DNA of 64,000 nucleotides from Actinoplanes oblitus (GTDB lineage: Bacteria; Actinomycetota; Actinomycetes; Mycobacteriales; Micromonosporaceae). Positions 9,441 through 19,900 of the stretch are shown piece by piece (the stretch's first letter is position 1; each line of letters starts with the position of its first letter). Where the stretch lies: NCBI RefSeq assembly GCF_030252345.1, contig NZ_CP126980.1, forward strand, positions 519,501-583,500, in the 5' to 3' direction. A model generated the notes under the pieces. That model was not told the origin of the DNA. It did not search any database and saw only the letters and a program-made list of their open reading frames with translations. The translations under genes and the position numbers were made by a program.

Positions 9441-9613
9441 TAGCAGACCGCGGACCTCCGAGGCTAGATCGCCATCGCGGAGACCCGACGAAGGGCAGAG
9501 AAGGTGGTCCAGGCACACCGCTACCGTCGGGACCTGGCCGAAATCACGGGGAGCCGGAATGGTGAAGGCCTCGTCGTAGCTGCTGGTCGGCGTGGTGTGA
9601 AGGTAAGCGATAG

Positions 9614-10051
9614 CAGTCCCTCGAGGAAATCGGAGGCGACGCCTGGGGCGATGCGCCGGCCGACGCCACCAAGCTTGTCGCCACGGCCCACGAGCTGCGG
9701 CGCAAGCCGATCGGCTCGCTCCAGGTCGAAGACCTCCGACTCCTGCTCGGCCAGCGAGAAGGTGTTCCGGTGCTGGTGCCACGAGCCCTCGACATCTTCG
9801 AGCGCGACCCGTTGGCTGAGGGTGACTATTACCCCGGCGACTTGCTGACCGCCGTTCTGAAGCGCGTCCCGGCGGAGCACTGGGCTGCTCATCCCGGCGA
9901 GTCGGCTCGCCTGCGCGCCCTGGTCGCCACCGTCGAGCTGGGGGAGGCCGACGATGACGAGCTACGGGCCGACATCGCCGCTCACCGCGAAGGTGATGCC
10001 TCGCAACCGTCGCCCCGGTCTGCCCTGAGACGTCCCGTCGCCGGTGGGTAA
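9614..10051 (+). pseudogene. CdiI-like immunity gene relic (left copy)
   Basis: Translation in frame from 9614 closely follows the intact immunity gene at 36038-36478: DAWGDAPADATKLVATAHEL, LLLGQREGVPVLVPRALDIF, EGDYYPGDLLTAVLKRVPAE. The first few codons are missing and a TAG at 9611-9613 lies directly upstream in frame, so no proper start exists. The first available start is GTG 9770, which would give about 93 residues without the N-terminal half. An extra base near the end shifts the C-terminus (SALRRPVAGG). It is a 5'-truncated orphan, separated from its toxin remnant at 4724-5040 by about 4.6 kb of unrelated genes. Confidence 0.85.
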
Positions 10052-10218
10052 CGGCGGTCAGCCTCGCACACAGGTGATCATCGAATCCGCAGTGCGGCGA
10101 TCGCGTTGCTCCGGATGTGGTCCGGCGGCCGGATCGCCCCGGCCACGACGCTGCTGGTCAGCGGTGGGTGTTATCGGGTGCTGGTGGTCACTGCTGGTCA
10201 GGTAGCATGAGCACTCGC
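10052..10218. repeat. Direct repeat of tRNA upstream region (left copy)
   Basis: From about 10117 to 10218 this is nearly identical to 36577-36679, including CGACGCTGCTGGTCAGCGG and CAGGTAGCATGAGCACTCGC. It is the spacer between the immunity gene and tRNA-Arg in both copies and probably holds the tRNA promoter. Confidence 0.85.
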
Positions 10219-10256
10219 GCCCTCGCAGCTCAGGGGATAGAGCAACGGTTTCCTAA
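10219..10256 (+). pseudogene. 5' half of tRNA-Arg, cut at anticodon loop
   Basis: Bases 10219-10256 match tRNA positions 1 to 38 of the complete tRNA-Arg(CCU) at 36680, with one difference (T to C at position 8). Identity stops at the last base of the anticodon loop, TTCCTAA. What follows (TGCGGATGCGACACG) does not form the rest of a tRNA. It cannot be functional. Confidence 0.9.
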
Positions 10257-10480
10257 TGCGGATGCGACACGCTTATGCAGGCCAGATACCCGCGATTGTG
10301 CGCTTCCTGGTCACCGACATCGCTCGCTGTTTGCTCAATGGGTCGAGCCCTCGACGGCCGACGCCGAAGTCGGCGTTTGCCCTTCGGATCCGTAGTCAAA
10401 TGACTAGTGGTCGCGCGCACACTCCGTAGCCTCCGGACTCAGAGCCGCTTCCACAGGCATATTAGCAGCTCAGAGCGACT
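10257..10480. other. Left edge of defence island, no gene seen
   Basis: No coding frame is credible here. A small hairpin, CGCCGA-AG-TCGGCG, lies near 10364-10377. This would be the first sequence of the island if the tRNA break is the junction. Confidence 0.4.
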
Positions 10481-10819
10481 CTATGTTTCCGCAGGTCCGG
10501 GCCGAGTGCATGAGTTAGGCACCTCTCCGATCGATAGCCGCCACTCGAACGTGCTGATGCGGTCGCGCCCGTGCTGAAACGGTCGCCGACATCCGATCAC
10601 CACCGGATCACCACGCGGCGCCATCACACAGCGTAGGACCACTTCAATCAGCGCTGCTCGGGGCGGAGTGCCAAGGCTCCTGCTGCCCAAGGTTATCGCG
10701 GTGTGACACCCGCCGTGGCGACATGCGATCACCATCCTCGACACGACCGCGGCCCACCACTCCAAGCCGCCGCCAAAGTCCGTTGCCGACAGCGACTGCG
10801 AAGAAAGCATCTGATCCAT
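10481..10819 (-). CDS. Hypothetical small ORF downstream of brxHI
   Basis: An open frame of 112 codons begins 34 bases after the brxHI stop on the same strand. The translation has some protein-like stretches (GGGLEWWAAVVSRMVIACRH) but I recognise no family, and no ribosome-binding site precedes ATG 10819. It may be the last gene of the defence operon or an eroded remnant. I see no transmembrane helix or catalytic motif. Confidence 0.3.
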   Translation of the reverse strand: MDQMLSSQSLSATDFGGGLEWWAAVVSRMVIACRHGGCHTAITLGSRSLGTPPRAALIEVVLRCVMAPRGDPVVIGCRRPFQHGRDRISTFEWRLSIGEVPNSCTRPGPAET

Positions 10820-10853
10820 AGTGCTGCTAACAGCTACCGCGAGCGCAAAGCAA

Positions 10854-12968
10854 CTAATCCCAGTATTGCTTCACGAAACGTGCCGGCTCGGCCAGGACAG
10901 TAGCCGCCCCTTCCAAGTCGGCGAGCCGAGCGGCTAGTGTCGCGACCGCGAGCCGCTCGGGGAGAGCAACACTGAACTTCAATCCGTCCAGCGCCTTCTT
11001 GTCCACGTCAGGAAGACAGAGACGGTCCCTTGCATCCGCGGTCAAGGCACGCCACTCCGCGGGGGTCAGATCGCGGCGCAGCCTCACCTGACAGTCATCG
11101 AAGCGCCGGACGGGATCGATGACTTCGCCGAGGGTGGCGGCCAGCGTGGCGTTCGCTCGGAAACCGGCCCATGTCCACCATCGCAGATCGCCCTGCCGGT
11201 CCTGAGTTATGACATTGCCGCCAGGATGGACGAAGTCGGTTTTCTCACCGCGTTCCTTGGACAGTCGGGCAGTGGCCCGTGCGGTGAGTTGCACTGGTGG
11301 ATCGCTGCCCAGCAGCACATCGCGAATGGCGCGCGTGAGTTCGAATCCTAAGCCCGCCCAGCCGCCGGTCATCCATCGTGCACGGCCACCCTCGTCCGCC
11401 GGCTCGACAAAGCATCTCCGTCGCTGCCAGTCGACGTAGGTCACTCGCCAGCTTCGGCCATTCAGCAGCAGCCGCCGGTCGCCCTGAACTTCCTCGGTGA
11501 GCAGGCTGGGGTCGATCCGCCCCAGGTCGGTGCGCCCAAGCAATACGGCAAATTCGGGGGCCCCGGTGAATACGGCGGTCATACCCATGAAGTGCCGATA
11601 TCCGAACCGTTTCTCTGCCTCGGGGCCGATGAAGAGAAGGCCGCCGTCGCTCTCCAGATAACCCTGCCCGGAGAGGTAGCGGACGATGGGCTCGGCACTC
11701 TGGTCGAACGGGGGCAGACCGTTCCACCATTCCGCCCAAAGCCGATCACCGACGCGGTGTTCCTGCAAGCAGAGCGCAAGAACCTGCTGGGCGATGATGT
11801 GGCGTGGTTCCGGTGGGGGGACGACCGGTTCCACCCATCCTCGGCCCCACAGCAGCAGCAGCGCAGCGGCCTCGGTGAGCGCCTCGCCGTCTCGTGTGAG
11901 GAACAGACAGTTGCGGGTTGTGCCTGCTCTGCGGCCAGTGCGGCCGAGTCGCTGCAGGAATGACGCGACCGTCTTCGGCGCGTCGATCTGGATGACCCGG
12001 TCCAGGTCTCCGACGTCGATGCCGAGTTCCAGGGTGCTGGTCGACACAATCACGCAGTCACGGGCCTCGGCAAAGGCTTGCTCCGACCGCCTGCGTTCGT
12101 CCGCGGACAGCGATGCGTGCGACAGGAAGGTTGTGACGCCGCGTTCCCTCAGCATCTGGCCGAGTTCTTCAACCGTCTGTCGCGACTCGCAGAACACCAG
12201 CCGCTTCTCTCCGCCGTGCAATGTCGCGATCACTTTGGCGGCGTTCTGCAGCGACCCCACGTAGTCCAGTTCGATGTGACCTGGAGGCGGTCCGGAGCCG
12301 GCCATCGGCTGTTCGGGAGCGATGATCCGGCCGGGCCGGGCATCTCGCCCCGACCCGTGCACCCACGCCAGCAACTCATCCGGATTCCCTACCGTGGCGG
12401 ACAATCCGACTCGCTGGATTGGCCGTCCGAGCAGGTGAGTGAGCCGCTCCAGAACGGCCAACAGATGCCAGCCTCGATCGTCACCGGCGAAGGCATGTAC
12501 CTCATCGATCACGACAGCCCGCAGACCGCTGAAGAACGATCGATGGTCGACTTTCCGACTGACCAGCATCGCTTCGAGCGATTCCGGAGTGGTGAGCAGC
12601 ACATCGGGCCGAGCGGCGAGGATCGCCTGTCGACGCGGTGCGGTGACGTCGCCGTGCCAAACCGCTGCTCGGCGACCGAGCCATTCGGTGTAGCGCTCCA
12701 ACCGGGGCATCAGGTTGTTCAGCAGCGCTTTGAGGGGGCAAATGTAGAGGACCGACGTACCGGTCCACCGATCCTGAGTCATGCGTGACAGCAACGGGAA
12801 CATCGCGGCTTCCGTCTTGCCGCCAGCGGTGGGCGCCAGCACCAGCGCGTCGTCTCCAGACAGCAGTGGCGCCACCGCAGCCCGTTGCATGGGCCGCAGA
12901 TCGGCCCAGCCGAGGGAGTTGACGATGTGATGGAGCAGGACCGGGTGGAGCTGGTCGTCTTCGGTCAC
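10854..12968 (-). CDS. brxHI: BREX-2 DEAD/DEAH-box helicase BrxHI
   Basis: This 704-residue superfamily 2 helicase is the last core gene of the type 2 BREX operon, where it is thought to act on DNA during phage restriction. Walker A is APTAGGKT (about residues 45-52), the DEVH box is at about 155-158, motif III is SATVG, and motif VI is QRLGRTGRRAG. A C-terminal region of about 300 residues typical of Lhr-like enzymes follows. ATG 12968 overlaps the brxD stop by four bases (ATGA), so translation is coupled. All catalytic motifs are intact. Confidence 0.93.
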   Translation of the reverse strand: MTEDDQLHPVLLHHIVNSLGWADLRPMQRAAVAPLLSGDDALVLAPTAGGKTEAAMFPLLSRMTQDRWTGTSVLYICPLKALLNNLMPRLERYTEWLGRRAAVWHGDVTAPRRQAILAARPDVLLTTPESLEAMLVSRKVDHRSFFSGLRAVVIDEVHAFAGDDRGWHLLAVLERLTHLLGRPIQRVGLSATVGNPDELLAWVHGSGRDARPGRIIAPEQPMAGSGPPPGHIELDYVGSLQNAAKVIATLHGGEKRLVFCESRQTVEELGQMLRERGVTTFLSHASLSADERRRSEQAFAEARDCVIVSTSTLELGIDVGDLDRVIQIDAPKTVASFLQRLGRTGRRAGTTRNCLFLTRDGEALTEAAALLLLWGRGWVEPVVPPPEPRHIIAQQVLALCLQEHRVGDRLWAEWWNGLPPFDQSAEPIVRYLSGQGYLESDGGLLFIGPEAEKRFGYRHFMGMTAVFTGAPEFAVLLGRTDLGRIDPSLLTEEVQGDRRLLLNGRSWRVTYVDWQRRRCFVEPADEGGRARWMTGGWAGLGFELTRAIRDVLLGSDPPVQLTARATARLSKERGEKTDFVHPGGNVITQDRQGDLRWWTWAGFRANATLAATLGEVIDPVRRFDDCQVRLRRDLTPAEWRALTADARDRLCLPDVDKKALDGLKFSVALPERLAVATLAARLADLEGAATVLAEPARFVKQYWD

Positions 12969-14242
12969 GGTAGCTCCAGAAAGACCTCGTCTGCGCTGGC
13001 TGCGTTGCGCTCGGATTCGGTCATCTCCGCTGCGTTGAGCATGACGGAGTAGTGCGCCCGCGGATCGAAGTCGGGGAACTGATCCACCCGGTCCAGCACG
13101 TCACCGACCAACTTCTTCAGGAACAGACGTGGCGCGACGCCCACCTTGCCTCCGAGGCGCCCTGCAATAGCTGCGGCAAGATCGGCGACGTAGGCCTCGT
13201 CCACTCGGCTTACGATCCGTACGGGATCAGTGACGTCCCCAGCGTAGATGTCGCGGACTCTGATACCGACCTCACGCAACGCCCCATCGGTGAAGCCCGG
13301 CAGGCGGATCTGCACTGCCCGCGGATTGTCGAACCGGGCATCCGTCGTGAAATCGGTGGCAAGGCGCTGTGCCAATGGCGCCAGCCGTTGTACGCCTTGA
13401 GTGCCCTCGAAGAACGCTGGGGTTCCGGTCACCAGCAGGTAGAGGCCGGGAAATCTACCGGCATCGACTTCATCGATGAGTTGGCGTAGCGCGTTGAGCG
13501 CCTTGTCGCGTACGTCCGAGCGAGCGCGTTGCAGGGTTTCGACTTCGTCGAGAACGAGCAGCAGACCGGGGTGGCCGCTGTCGCGGAGCACCGTGAGTAG
13601 ACCTTGCAAGAAACCAAACGCGCCGAAGTGATCAAGATCCCCGCGTACGCCTGCGTTTCGGCGAACAGCGGCGGCGACGTGGGGTTGGCCGCCGAGCCAG
13701 GCGACGAGGCCTTCCGCGGTGATGTTGTCACCGTCGTGGGTGGCACGCCGGTACGCCCGCAACGCGGCAGCGAAGGCCGGCGTGGTCTGCGAGACGGCGG
13801 CCAATCGGCGTTCGAGCACCGCGTCGGTGTCGTCGCCGGCTTCCTGCTCCAAGCCGAACAGCCAGGCGTCGAGCACGGGACGCAGGGCCGATGGCGGAAA
13901 CTCAGCGGTCTGCAGTGACTCGCAGATGCGCCGATACACGGTCTCCAGCCGGTGCAGTGGCGTCTCGGTCTCGGAGATCTGTACTTCAGCCACTGCCATT
14001 CCGCGCCGTTTGGCCAGCTCACCTAGCCATCGGGCGAAGAAGGTCTTGCCGGAGCCGTACTCGCCACGGACCGCCTTGAAGACAGCTGCGCCGCCGGCCA
14101 CGCTGTCGAGCTCCGCTTCCATGGTGGGAGCGAAGCGTTCGAGCCCGACGGCTAGTACGTCCAAGCCATTGTGCGGGACGGTGCCTCGCCGCAGCGCGTT
14201 GATGACCTCCTGCCTGCGGCGAGGACTCAGGTGCGCGGTCAC
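12965..14242 (-). CDS. brxD: BREX-2 ATP-binding protein BrxD
   Basis: This 425-residue P-loop protein (DUF2791/BrxD) is a marker of type 2 BREX. Walker A is GEYGSGKT at about residues 60-67 and Walker B is LLLVLDEVETLQ at about 227-238. The fold is AAA+/STAND-like, with GTPAFF marking the sensor strand. Its exact role is not established; it is thought to work with the BrxHI helicase encoded directly after it. Both ends overlap neighbours by four bases (ATGA with pglZ and with brxHI). Confidence 0.93.
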   Translation of the reverse strand: MTAHLSPRRRQEVINALRRGTVPHNGLDVLAVGLERFAPTMEAELDSVAGGAAVFKAVRGEYGSGKTFFARWLGELAKRRGMAVAEVQISETETPLHRLETVYRRICESLQTAEFPPSALRPVLDAWLFGLEQEAGDDTDAVLERRLAAVSQTTPAFAAALRAYRRATHDGDNITAEGLVAWLGGQPHVAAAVRRNAGVRGDLDHFGAFGFLQGLLTVLRDSGHPGLLLVLDEVETLQRARSDVRDKALNALRQLIDEVDAGRFPGLYLLVTGTPAFFEGTQGVQRLAPLAQRLATDFTTDARFDNPRAVQIRLPGFTDGALREVGIRVRDIYAGDVTDPVRIVSRVDEAYVADLAAAIAGRLGGKVGVAPRLFLKKLVGDVLDRVDQFPDFDPRAHYSVMLNAAEMTESERNAASADEVFLELP

Positions 14243-16962
14243 AGCCGCACCCCGAACTGGTCGCCGAGCAGGTCGACGTCGAGCACGACGGTGGCACCGT
14301 CCGGATCGCGGCTGAGCACCGGGTACTGCTCGACGTTGAGCAGTCGTTGCACCTGCGGAAGGGCGCCTCCGAGCTGAACAGTCGCCACACCGAGGGCGGC
14401 CGCCGCGGATTCCGGGTCGAGCCGATGCGCTGGAGCCTCGAGCAGCGCGTCGAGTAGCCGCCGCACCTGGACGTCACTGATCGCCACGCGCGCCGACCGC
14501 TTGCGCTGATCCCGGTAGGCCGCGCTGACGAGCACAGCCTCAGCCCGACTTCCCGATACAACGGGTTCGTCAGGTGTATCGAACAGGGTCGGCACAGCCT
14601 GTTGGTCCTTGACTGCCCGCGCCGATTTCGCTGCGGGAACGGCCGCGGGGTGGGTGCTCGGAGCCGGGGCCTGCGCGCTTCGCCACCAGCTGGGCGATTG
14701 CGGTGGTGCCAGTCGCCATCCGGTCGGCGGCTCGCCGGGGGCCAGGACACTGATCGGCACGACGACCTCGGCCGGGGCCGCCCCACCGTGGTAGCCAGCC
14801 TTGAGCGGGCCGTATCGAAGACGTTCGTTTACGGCAAGGATCGCGTTGCCATCATGCAGCAGCACGCGCGGACCGCTCACCCGCACTTCGTCATCGGTGG
14901 GACCAGGACCACCTGCCGCCGGACGCGAGCGGTTGCTGGAGGTGCCCGCAGCGGCCTGCTGACGACCTTGGCGCCGTTCCACCACGTGGCCGTGGTCGGA
15001 AGTGAGCACCACCAGTCTCCCAGCCCGGCGGGCCCGCTCCATCAAGGGGCGCAGATGCTTGACCGCGTCGGCAGTCCAGGCGGTGCCGCCCGGGTTGGAT
15101 CGGTCCAGCGAATCGTCGATGGTGTTGAGGACGCACACGACAAGCGCGACGTCGGTGTTGTCTATCGCCGCGGCAACGTCCAAAGCCAGGGCGTATCCGT
15201 CCGGGCTGGTGTCGAGGGTCAGCTTGTGGAAGAGCTCGGCACGAACGCCGTGCGATTTGGCCAGGGCGCTCAGTCCCCGCTGTTCCACGTTCTGCTGCCC
15301 GACGGCCAGCGTGCCGGAAAGAAGGCTGGCACGACTCACCTCCGTCAACGACGGAAGCACAGCAAGCGCGGCCAGTCGTCGTTCGTTTTTCTCCGGCAGG
15401 CACTCAAGCCAGGTGTCGTAGCGCCGGACGAGGTCATCGACCACCTCGGTGGCGACGGCCTGACTCATTCCGTCGGCCACCACCAGCAACACGGGCTGAT
15501 CCTTGGCAAGTGGCAGCACGGTCGCCGCCAGCATGTCTTCCAGGTAGTAAAGACCGTCAGGTGCGGACCCTGAGTGCTTCGCCAGTGCCCTACCGAAATC
15601 GCGGTCGTGTACGTCCCGCCGGAGGCGTGCAGCCTCGAGCACCGCCCGCAGTCCTTGCGCCAGCGACTCGTCGTCGACGCCGGTCCAGGCTGCGGCGATC
15701 GCGCGGTCGGCCCAGGCATCATCGTCCCGATGCCGACTTGTCAGAGCGCCGAGGTCGCCAGAAACGTCTGATCGCTGCGCAAGCCATCTGGCCAAGCGAA
15801 CGCCGGCGATCGCCCGCGGCACGCGTACCTCATCGGCGTGGCGTGCGAGGGCATGATCCTCGACGCGTTCGCGGGCTCTCTCCACGTCTGGCAGGACCAG
15901 GACATCAGCCAGTACAGCGTCGGCCCCATCCGTCCCGGCCCGGCTGGTGGAACGGGCCACACACCGTCGCAACGCCTCGCCGAGTTCAGCCAGGCGTGCG
16001 GTGAGACCGCGACGGAGAACATTCGACTCACCAGCGTGGGCAACCGCTTCGAGTGCATCCAGCAGCGTCTCCGCGCGGGCCAGCACCCGTGCCGCGGCTT
16101 CCTGATCCCCAGAGATCAGGTCACGGACGACTGCCTCCGCTTCCGTCGCCCAGGCCGTGACGACGTGATCGGGCAGCTGCACCCCGGTCTCGCGGCCGAA
16201 GAGGGCTCGCGGCCCGGAACCGCCCGGGGTGGCGAGCACCGCTCGGGCAACCAGGCCCAACGGCACGACATCGCCTGTGCGTCCGCCGCGCAATAGCGCC
16301 GCGACAGCCGGGCCGGTTGTGCCGCATCGCTCGGCAGCCCAGGTCAGTACTTCGCCGACCAATGCTTCGACGGTGATTGACCGGAGGCCGGCCAGCATGT
16401 TCGCGGCTTCATCTCGGGTGGTCCACCGCAGCACCGAGGCGAAGTCGAGCGGCTCGCCTGCCCGACCGAGGCCCAGTCTGCTCGCCGCAACCGCGCTCAG
16501 CGCATGGTCACGGGTCAGCAGCGCCGCTCGTGCCGGCGGCCAGCCGTCGGAGGGTGTTGCACTGAGCAGTCCGAGCGCCAAGTCCCGGTTGTCGGGGCGA
16601 GAGACCAGACGATGATCGATCCTGGTTGCCTCGAATCGGTCCTGCACGGCGGCCCAAGGATCTGGCCGCCTGGTGCGCTGCCACGTCAGGTGAGCAGTGA
16701 TGCCCAGACCCAGCTCGCTGTCATCACGATCGGTCAACAAAATCAGCCACCGGTCGGCCGCCCGATCGAGCAGCGCTTCCCGCACCGCCAGGGTGGAGGG
16801 ACAGCCGACGACGCGCACCGGCACGCCGTCGTGCTCGAAGTCGGCCGGTCCGTCCCAGTCGGGCTTGGCCGACACGGCGAGGACCCCACCGCGATACCGC
16901 CTGCGGTGTGCTTCGTCGAGCAGCGCCCGCAACACCGGAAGGGTCGCTGCGGGAACAGTCAT
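14239..16962 (-). CDS. pglZ: BREX-2 alkaline-phosphatase-fold protein PglZ
   Basis: This 907-residue PglZ is present in all BREX types. The alkaline-phosphatase superfamily core shows LLVVADGMSQAVATEV (metal and nucleophile strand, near residue 495) and VVLTSDHGHVVERR (metal-binding Asp-His-x-His, near residue 655). In the Streptomyces Pgl system PglZ acts as the antitoxin-like counterpart of the PglX methyltransferase (established for that system). An in-frame upstream extension to 17142 lies inside pglY. ATG 16962 (MTVPAATLPVLRALL) forms an ATGA overlap with the pglY stop and is the natural start. Confidence 0.94.
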   Translation of the reverse strand: MTVPAATLPVLRALLDEAHRRRYRGGVLAVSAKPDWDGPADFEHDGVPVRVVGCPSTLAVREALLDRAADRWLILLTDRDDSELGLGITAHLTWQRTRRPDPWAAVQDRFEATRIDHRLVSRPDNRDLALGLLSATPSDGWPPARAALLTRDHALSAVAASRLGLGRAGEPLDFASVLRWTTRDEAANMLAGLRSITVEALVGEVLTWAAERCGTTGPAVAALLRGGRTGDVVPLGLVARAVLATPGGSGPRALFGRETGVQLPDHVVTAWATEAEAVVRDLISGDQEAAARVLARAETLLDALEAVAHAGESNVLRRGLTARLAELGEALRRCVARSTSRAGTDGADAVLADVLVLPDVERARERVEDHALARHADEVRVPRAIAGVRLARWLAQRSDVSGDLGALTSRHRDDDAWADRAIAAAWTGVDDESLAQGLRAVLEAARLRRDVHDRDFGRALAKHSGSAPDGLYYLEDMLAATVLPLAKDQPVLLVVADGMSQAVATEVVDDLVRRYDTWLECLPEKNERRLAALAVLPSLTEVSRASLLSGTLAVGQQNVEQRGLSALAKSHGVRAELFHKLTLDTSPDGYALALDVAAAIDNTDVALVVCVLNTIDDSLDRSNPGGTAWTADAVKHLRPLMERARRAGRLVVLTSDHGHVVERRQGRQQAAAGTSSNRSRPAAGGPGPTDDEVRVSGPRVLLHDGNAILAVNERLRYGPLKAGYHGGAAPAEVVVPISVLAPGEPPTGWRLAPPQSPSWWRSAQAPAPSTHPAAVPAAKSARAVKDQQAVPTLFDTPDEPVVSGSRAEAVLVSAAYRDQRKRSARVAISDVQVRRLLDALLEAPAHRLDPESAAAALGVATVQLGGALPQVQRLLNVEQYPVLSRDPDGATVVLDVDLLGDQFGVRL

Positions 16963-19900
16963 TGCTGTTCCCGCCACTCGATCACGATGGTCCGGTTCGT
17001 CTGTTCGGCGAAGGCTCGAACCTCGGCGAGGACGGCGTCTAGGTCGGCACTTGACGCGATCGTTCGCCGACCGCCACGGGTCGAGGTCGGTGGCGGGGTC
17101 GGCGTGGGGGTGGGAATCGGAGCTGGCGGGAGAATAGCCCACTTGAAGGCGTCGTCCTCAGCTCTTTGCAGTGCCGACTGCAGTGACTGCGCCAGCTCGT
17201 CCGCAGTCACTGCGATGCGCAGCCGTTCCACGATGTTGCGCGCGTCGAGAGACCGGTCGTCGTTCCCGCCAGCAGCGTCCTGCACCGGGCGCAGCCGGTC
17301 CCAGGCGAAGCTCTTGAGGAAGTCGACCAGCTTCGCGGCGGAGGTCAGCGACCGGGACACGGCTTGCGGAGTGGCCGGCAGTTCGTGCCTGGCCAGCACC
17401 TCGACCACCCGGACCCGATCACCCGCTGATTCAAGAGCGGCGAGCAGACCAGAGGCGGCACGAGCAGTGGCCAGCCGACCGGATCCGGCCGTCACGTCGA
17501 GACCGAAGCGCTGGTAAACCTTTTCGAGCGAAGTGACGAGCGCCCCCGCGGCACCGGCTGACTGCCGGGTGGCTGCACTGAGTGTTTCGGTCAGTTCAGT
17601 GACCGACTGTCCGGTCAGGTACGGGTTCCCGAAGACACCGAACAGATGCCCGACGCGTTCGACGGCCAGCTTCCAGTCGTCGGCGGACGGCAATGGCTCC
17701 GGTCGCAGCTCCATCTCCGGCGACAGGGAGCCTGGTTGCGGTGCAGAGGCCAGTGCCGTGCCGTAGCGGTACCACGCCCGCGAATGCAGGATCGACCAGG
17801 CACAGATGACCAGGTCCACGATCTCGGGCCGGAGCCCGGTCGGCGGTGTCACCGAGGTGATCCATGAACGCAGCCGTTTGACGTCGACCGGGTCGCCCGG
17901 AGCGAGCCCGTCGCGACCCATCGCGGTGGCCAGCTGCATGTCCCACCGGAACCGGTCGGCACCGAAGAGGAAGTGCGTCTCTCCCATGTGCCCGACCCCG
18001 AGTGGGTTGGCGACCCGGCGGACCGCCTCCCGCTTCGCTGGCTCGATAAACGCCCGGCCGTCAGGATCCTGCCGAGCGGCCTCCACCGCATGCAGTACCG
18101 CTGTCAGCTCACCGACCCGAATCTCCCGGTCCTCCGGTTCGAACCGCGGATGGCCGGGGAACACCGCGCTGAACGCTTGGTCGATCAGGTTACTGAACGC
18201 GGCAGATAGGTCGTGTCCGACCGGAGCTGTGGGGTTGAACTCCGGGTGCAGGCTGAACAGCACTCGGTCATGTCCGTCGAGCATCTCCAGCGTGCCCTGG
18301 GTCGGCGACGCAGCTCCGTACGCCTCCTGGATAGCCTGGCGCAGTCGCTCCCGGAGCGCGTCGCGCTGGGTCTCCAGGATGATGCGGGCCTGTACCCGAT
18401 CCGCTTCGGCGAGGTGGTTGGCGTGCGTGGTCCATCGATCGCCTGAGCCGCCCAGCAGCCAGTCTAGGATCACCAGCCGGCCCAGATCACGAAGCCGCTC
18501 GGCGCCGAGGAAGTGCGGCACCCAGACGACGGTCCGGCTGACCACCCGGCCCTTGAGGTCTTCGATCCGGTTGAGGTCTTCCAGGGCGCTGCGGCCGTCG
18601 GCGTCGAACGGGTAGTCGATGACGAACCGCCAGGTGTCCGGGCCGGCTTCGAAGACGCCGTCGGTGAGCCAGGCACGATCCCTGACGTTGCCGAACACCA
18701 CCTCGGCCTCCCGCCGGGAGCCCCGCCAAATGCGCTGCTGCCGGGACACCCCGAAGGCATCGCCGTCGATGTCATCGAGTGCGAGGGCGTCCCACACCAG
18801 GCGTTTTAGCGTCTCCCGCTGGCGGCCGTCGTTGTCCTCACCCTTGGCCTTCTCGACGATGCTCTCGTAGTCGACCTCGGCGATGCGTACCCGAATCACC
18901 GGATTGCGCGGGTCGCCAGTAATCTGGAGCTCAGGAACATCTCGCTGCCAGCGGCGTACCTTCGTCACCACCAGGGAGCCCTCCCGGCCCCGGAAGGCCG
19001 GCGCGGTAATGGACCCGTGGTTGAGTGCCGCCAGCCGTGAGCCGGTCAGCTCCTTCAAGGCCGGCACTTCGGGCGCCACCGCCGACAGCACTAGCGTCTT
19101 GACCAGGCGGTCATCAGCGTGGAAGGGATGTCTCTGGGGCAGCCCCGCAATGTCCGCCTCAGCCAATTTGTGCTCACGCAGCAGCAACGGGCGTATTTTG
19201 TTGTCGTAGAGTGCCCGCGCGTTCTTGAAGCGACCGGCCATCTCTGGGGTCAGCGCCTGATTGCCGTCGACCACCAGTTCGAAGACGTCGCCGACCGGCA
19301 CGATGTCGTCGATAGTCAGATAGTCCCGCCGCTGGACCAGGAGCTGCTGCATCACCTTCAGCGCGGTGCGGTCTCGCTGCATCGCCGACGCGAGCGTCCG
19401 CAGGGTCGACACCAGCGCCGGGGAGAACGGGTAGGTGCGCCGGAACGCCTCTTGATCGCTGCCGCGATGGCTGTCGTCGGTGTTCACCCCGTCGAGCAGC
19501 ACGTCCCACACCTCGGGCCGCCGGTCGAGCTGGCGGAAGGCGTCGTGCAGGACCGCACGCGCCGCCTCGTCGTGCGGTTCCAGGAGGCGTTTCTCCGCCA
19601 CGTACGGGAGGTTGTCGTCACCGAGCTTGATGGTGAGGAAGCGACCCTCCTGATGACGGAAGGCATTGTCGAGAGCCTCCTGCTCGGCGCCCACACCGCC
19701 GCCTGCGTCGGCGAAGTACCGCTTCAGGTCCAGCTGTCGTGCCACGAAGGAGATGAGTGGAATGGCTCGTTCACCGAATCCGGACTCCACCAGCTTGGTG
19801 ATCTTCTGCGCCTCACGGCCGAAGAACTGCCGGTCCCGGACGCTGAACGACAGCCACAGCACCAGCTCGTCAAGGAACAGCACGACCGCGTCGTAGCCGA

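Noticed and set aside
10201..10300. A second functional tRNA-Arg
   Set aside because: Only positions 1-38 match; the 3' half of the anticodon stem, T-arm and acceptor are missing.
10358..10380. Terminator or attachment-site hairpin in the island's left edge
   Set aside because: The 6-base stem is short and has no T run; no matching copy is found near the integrase.
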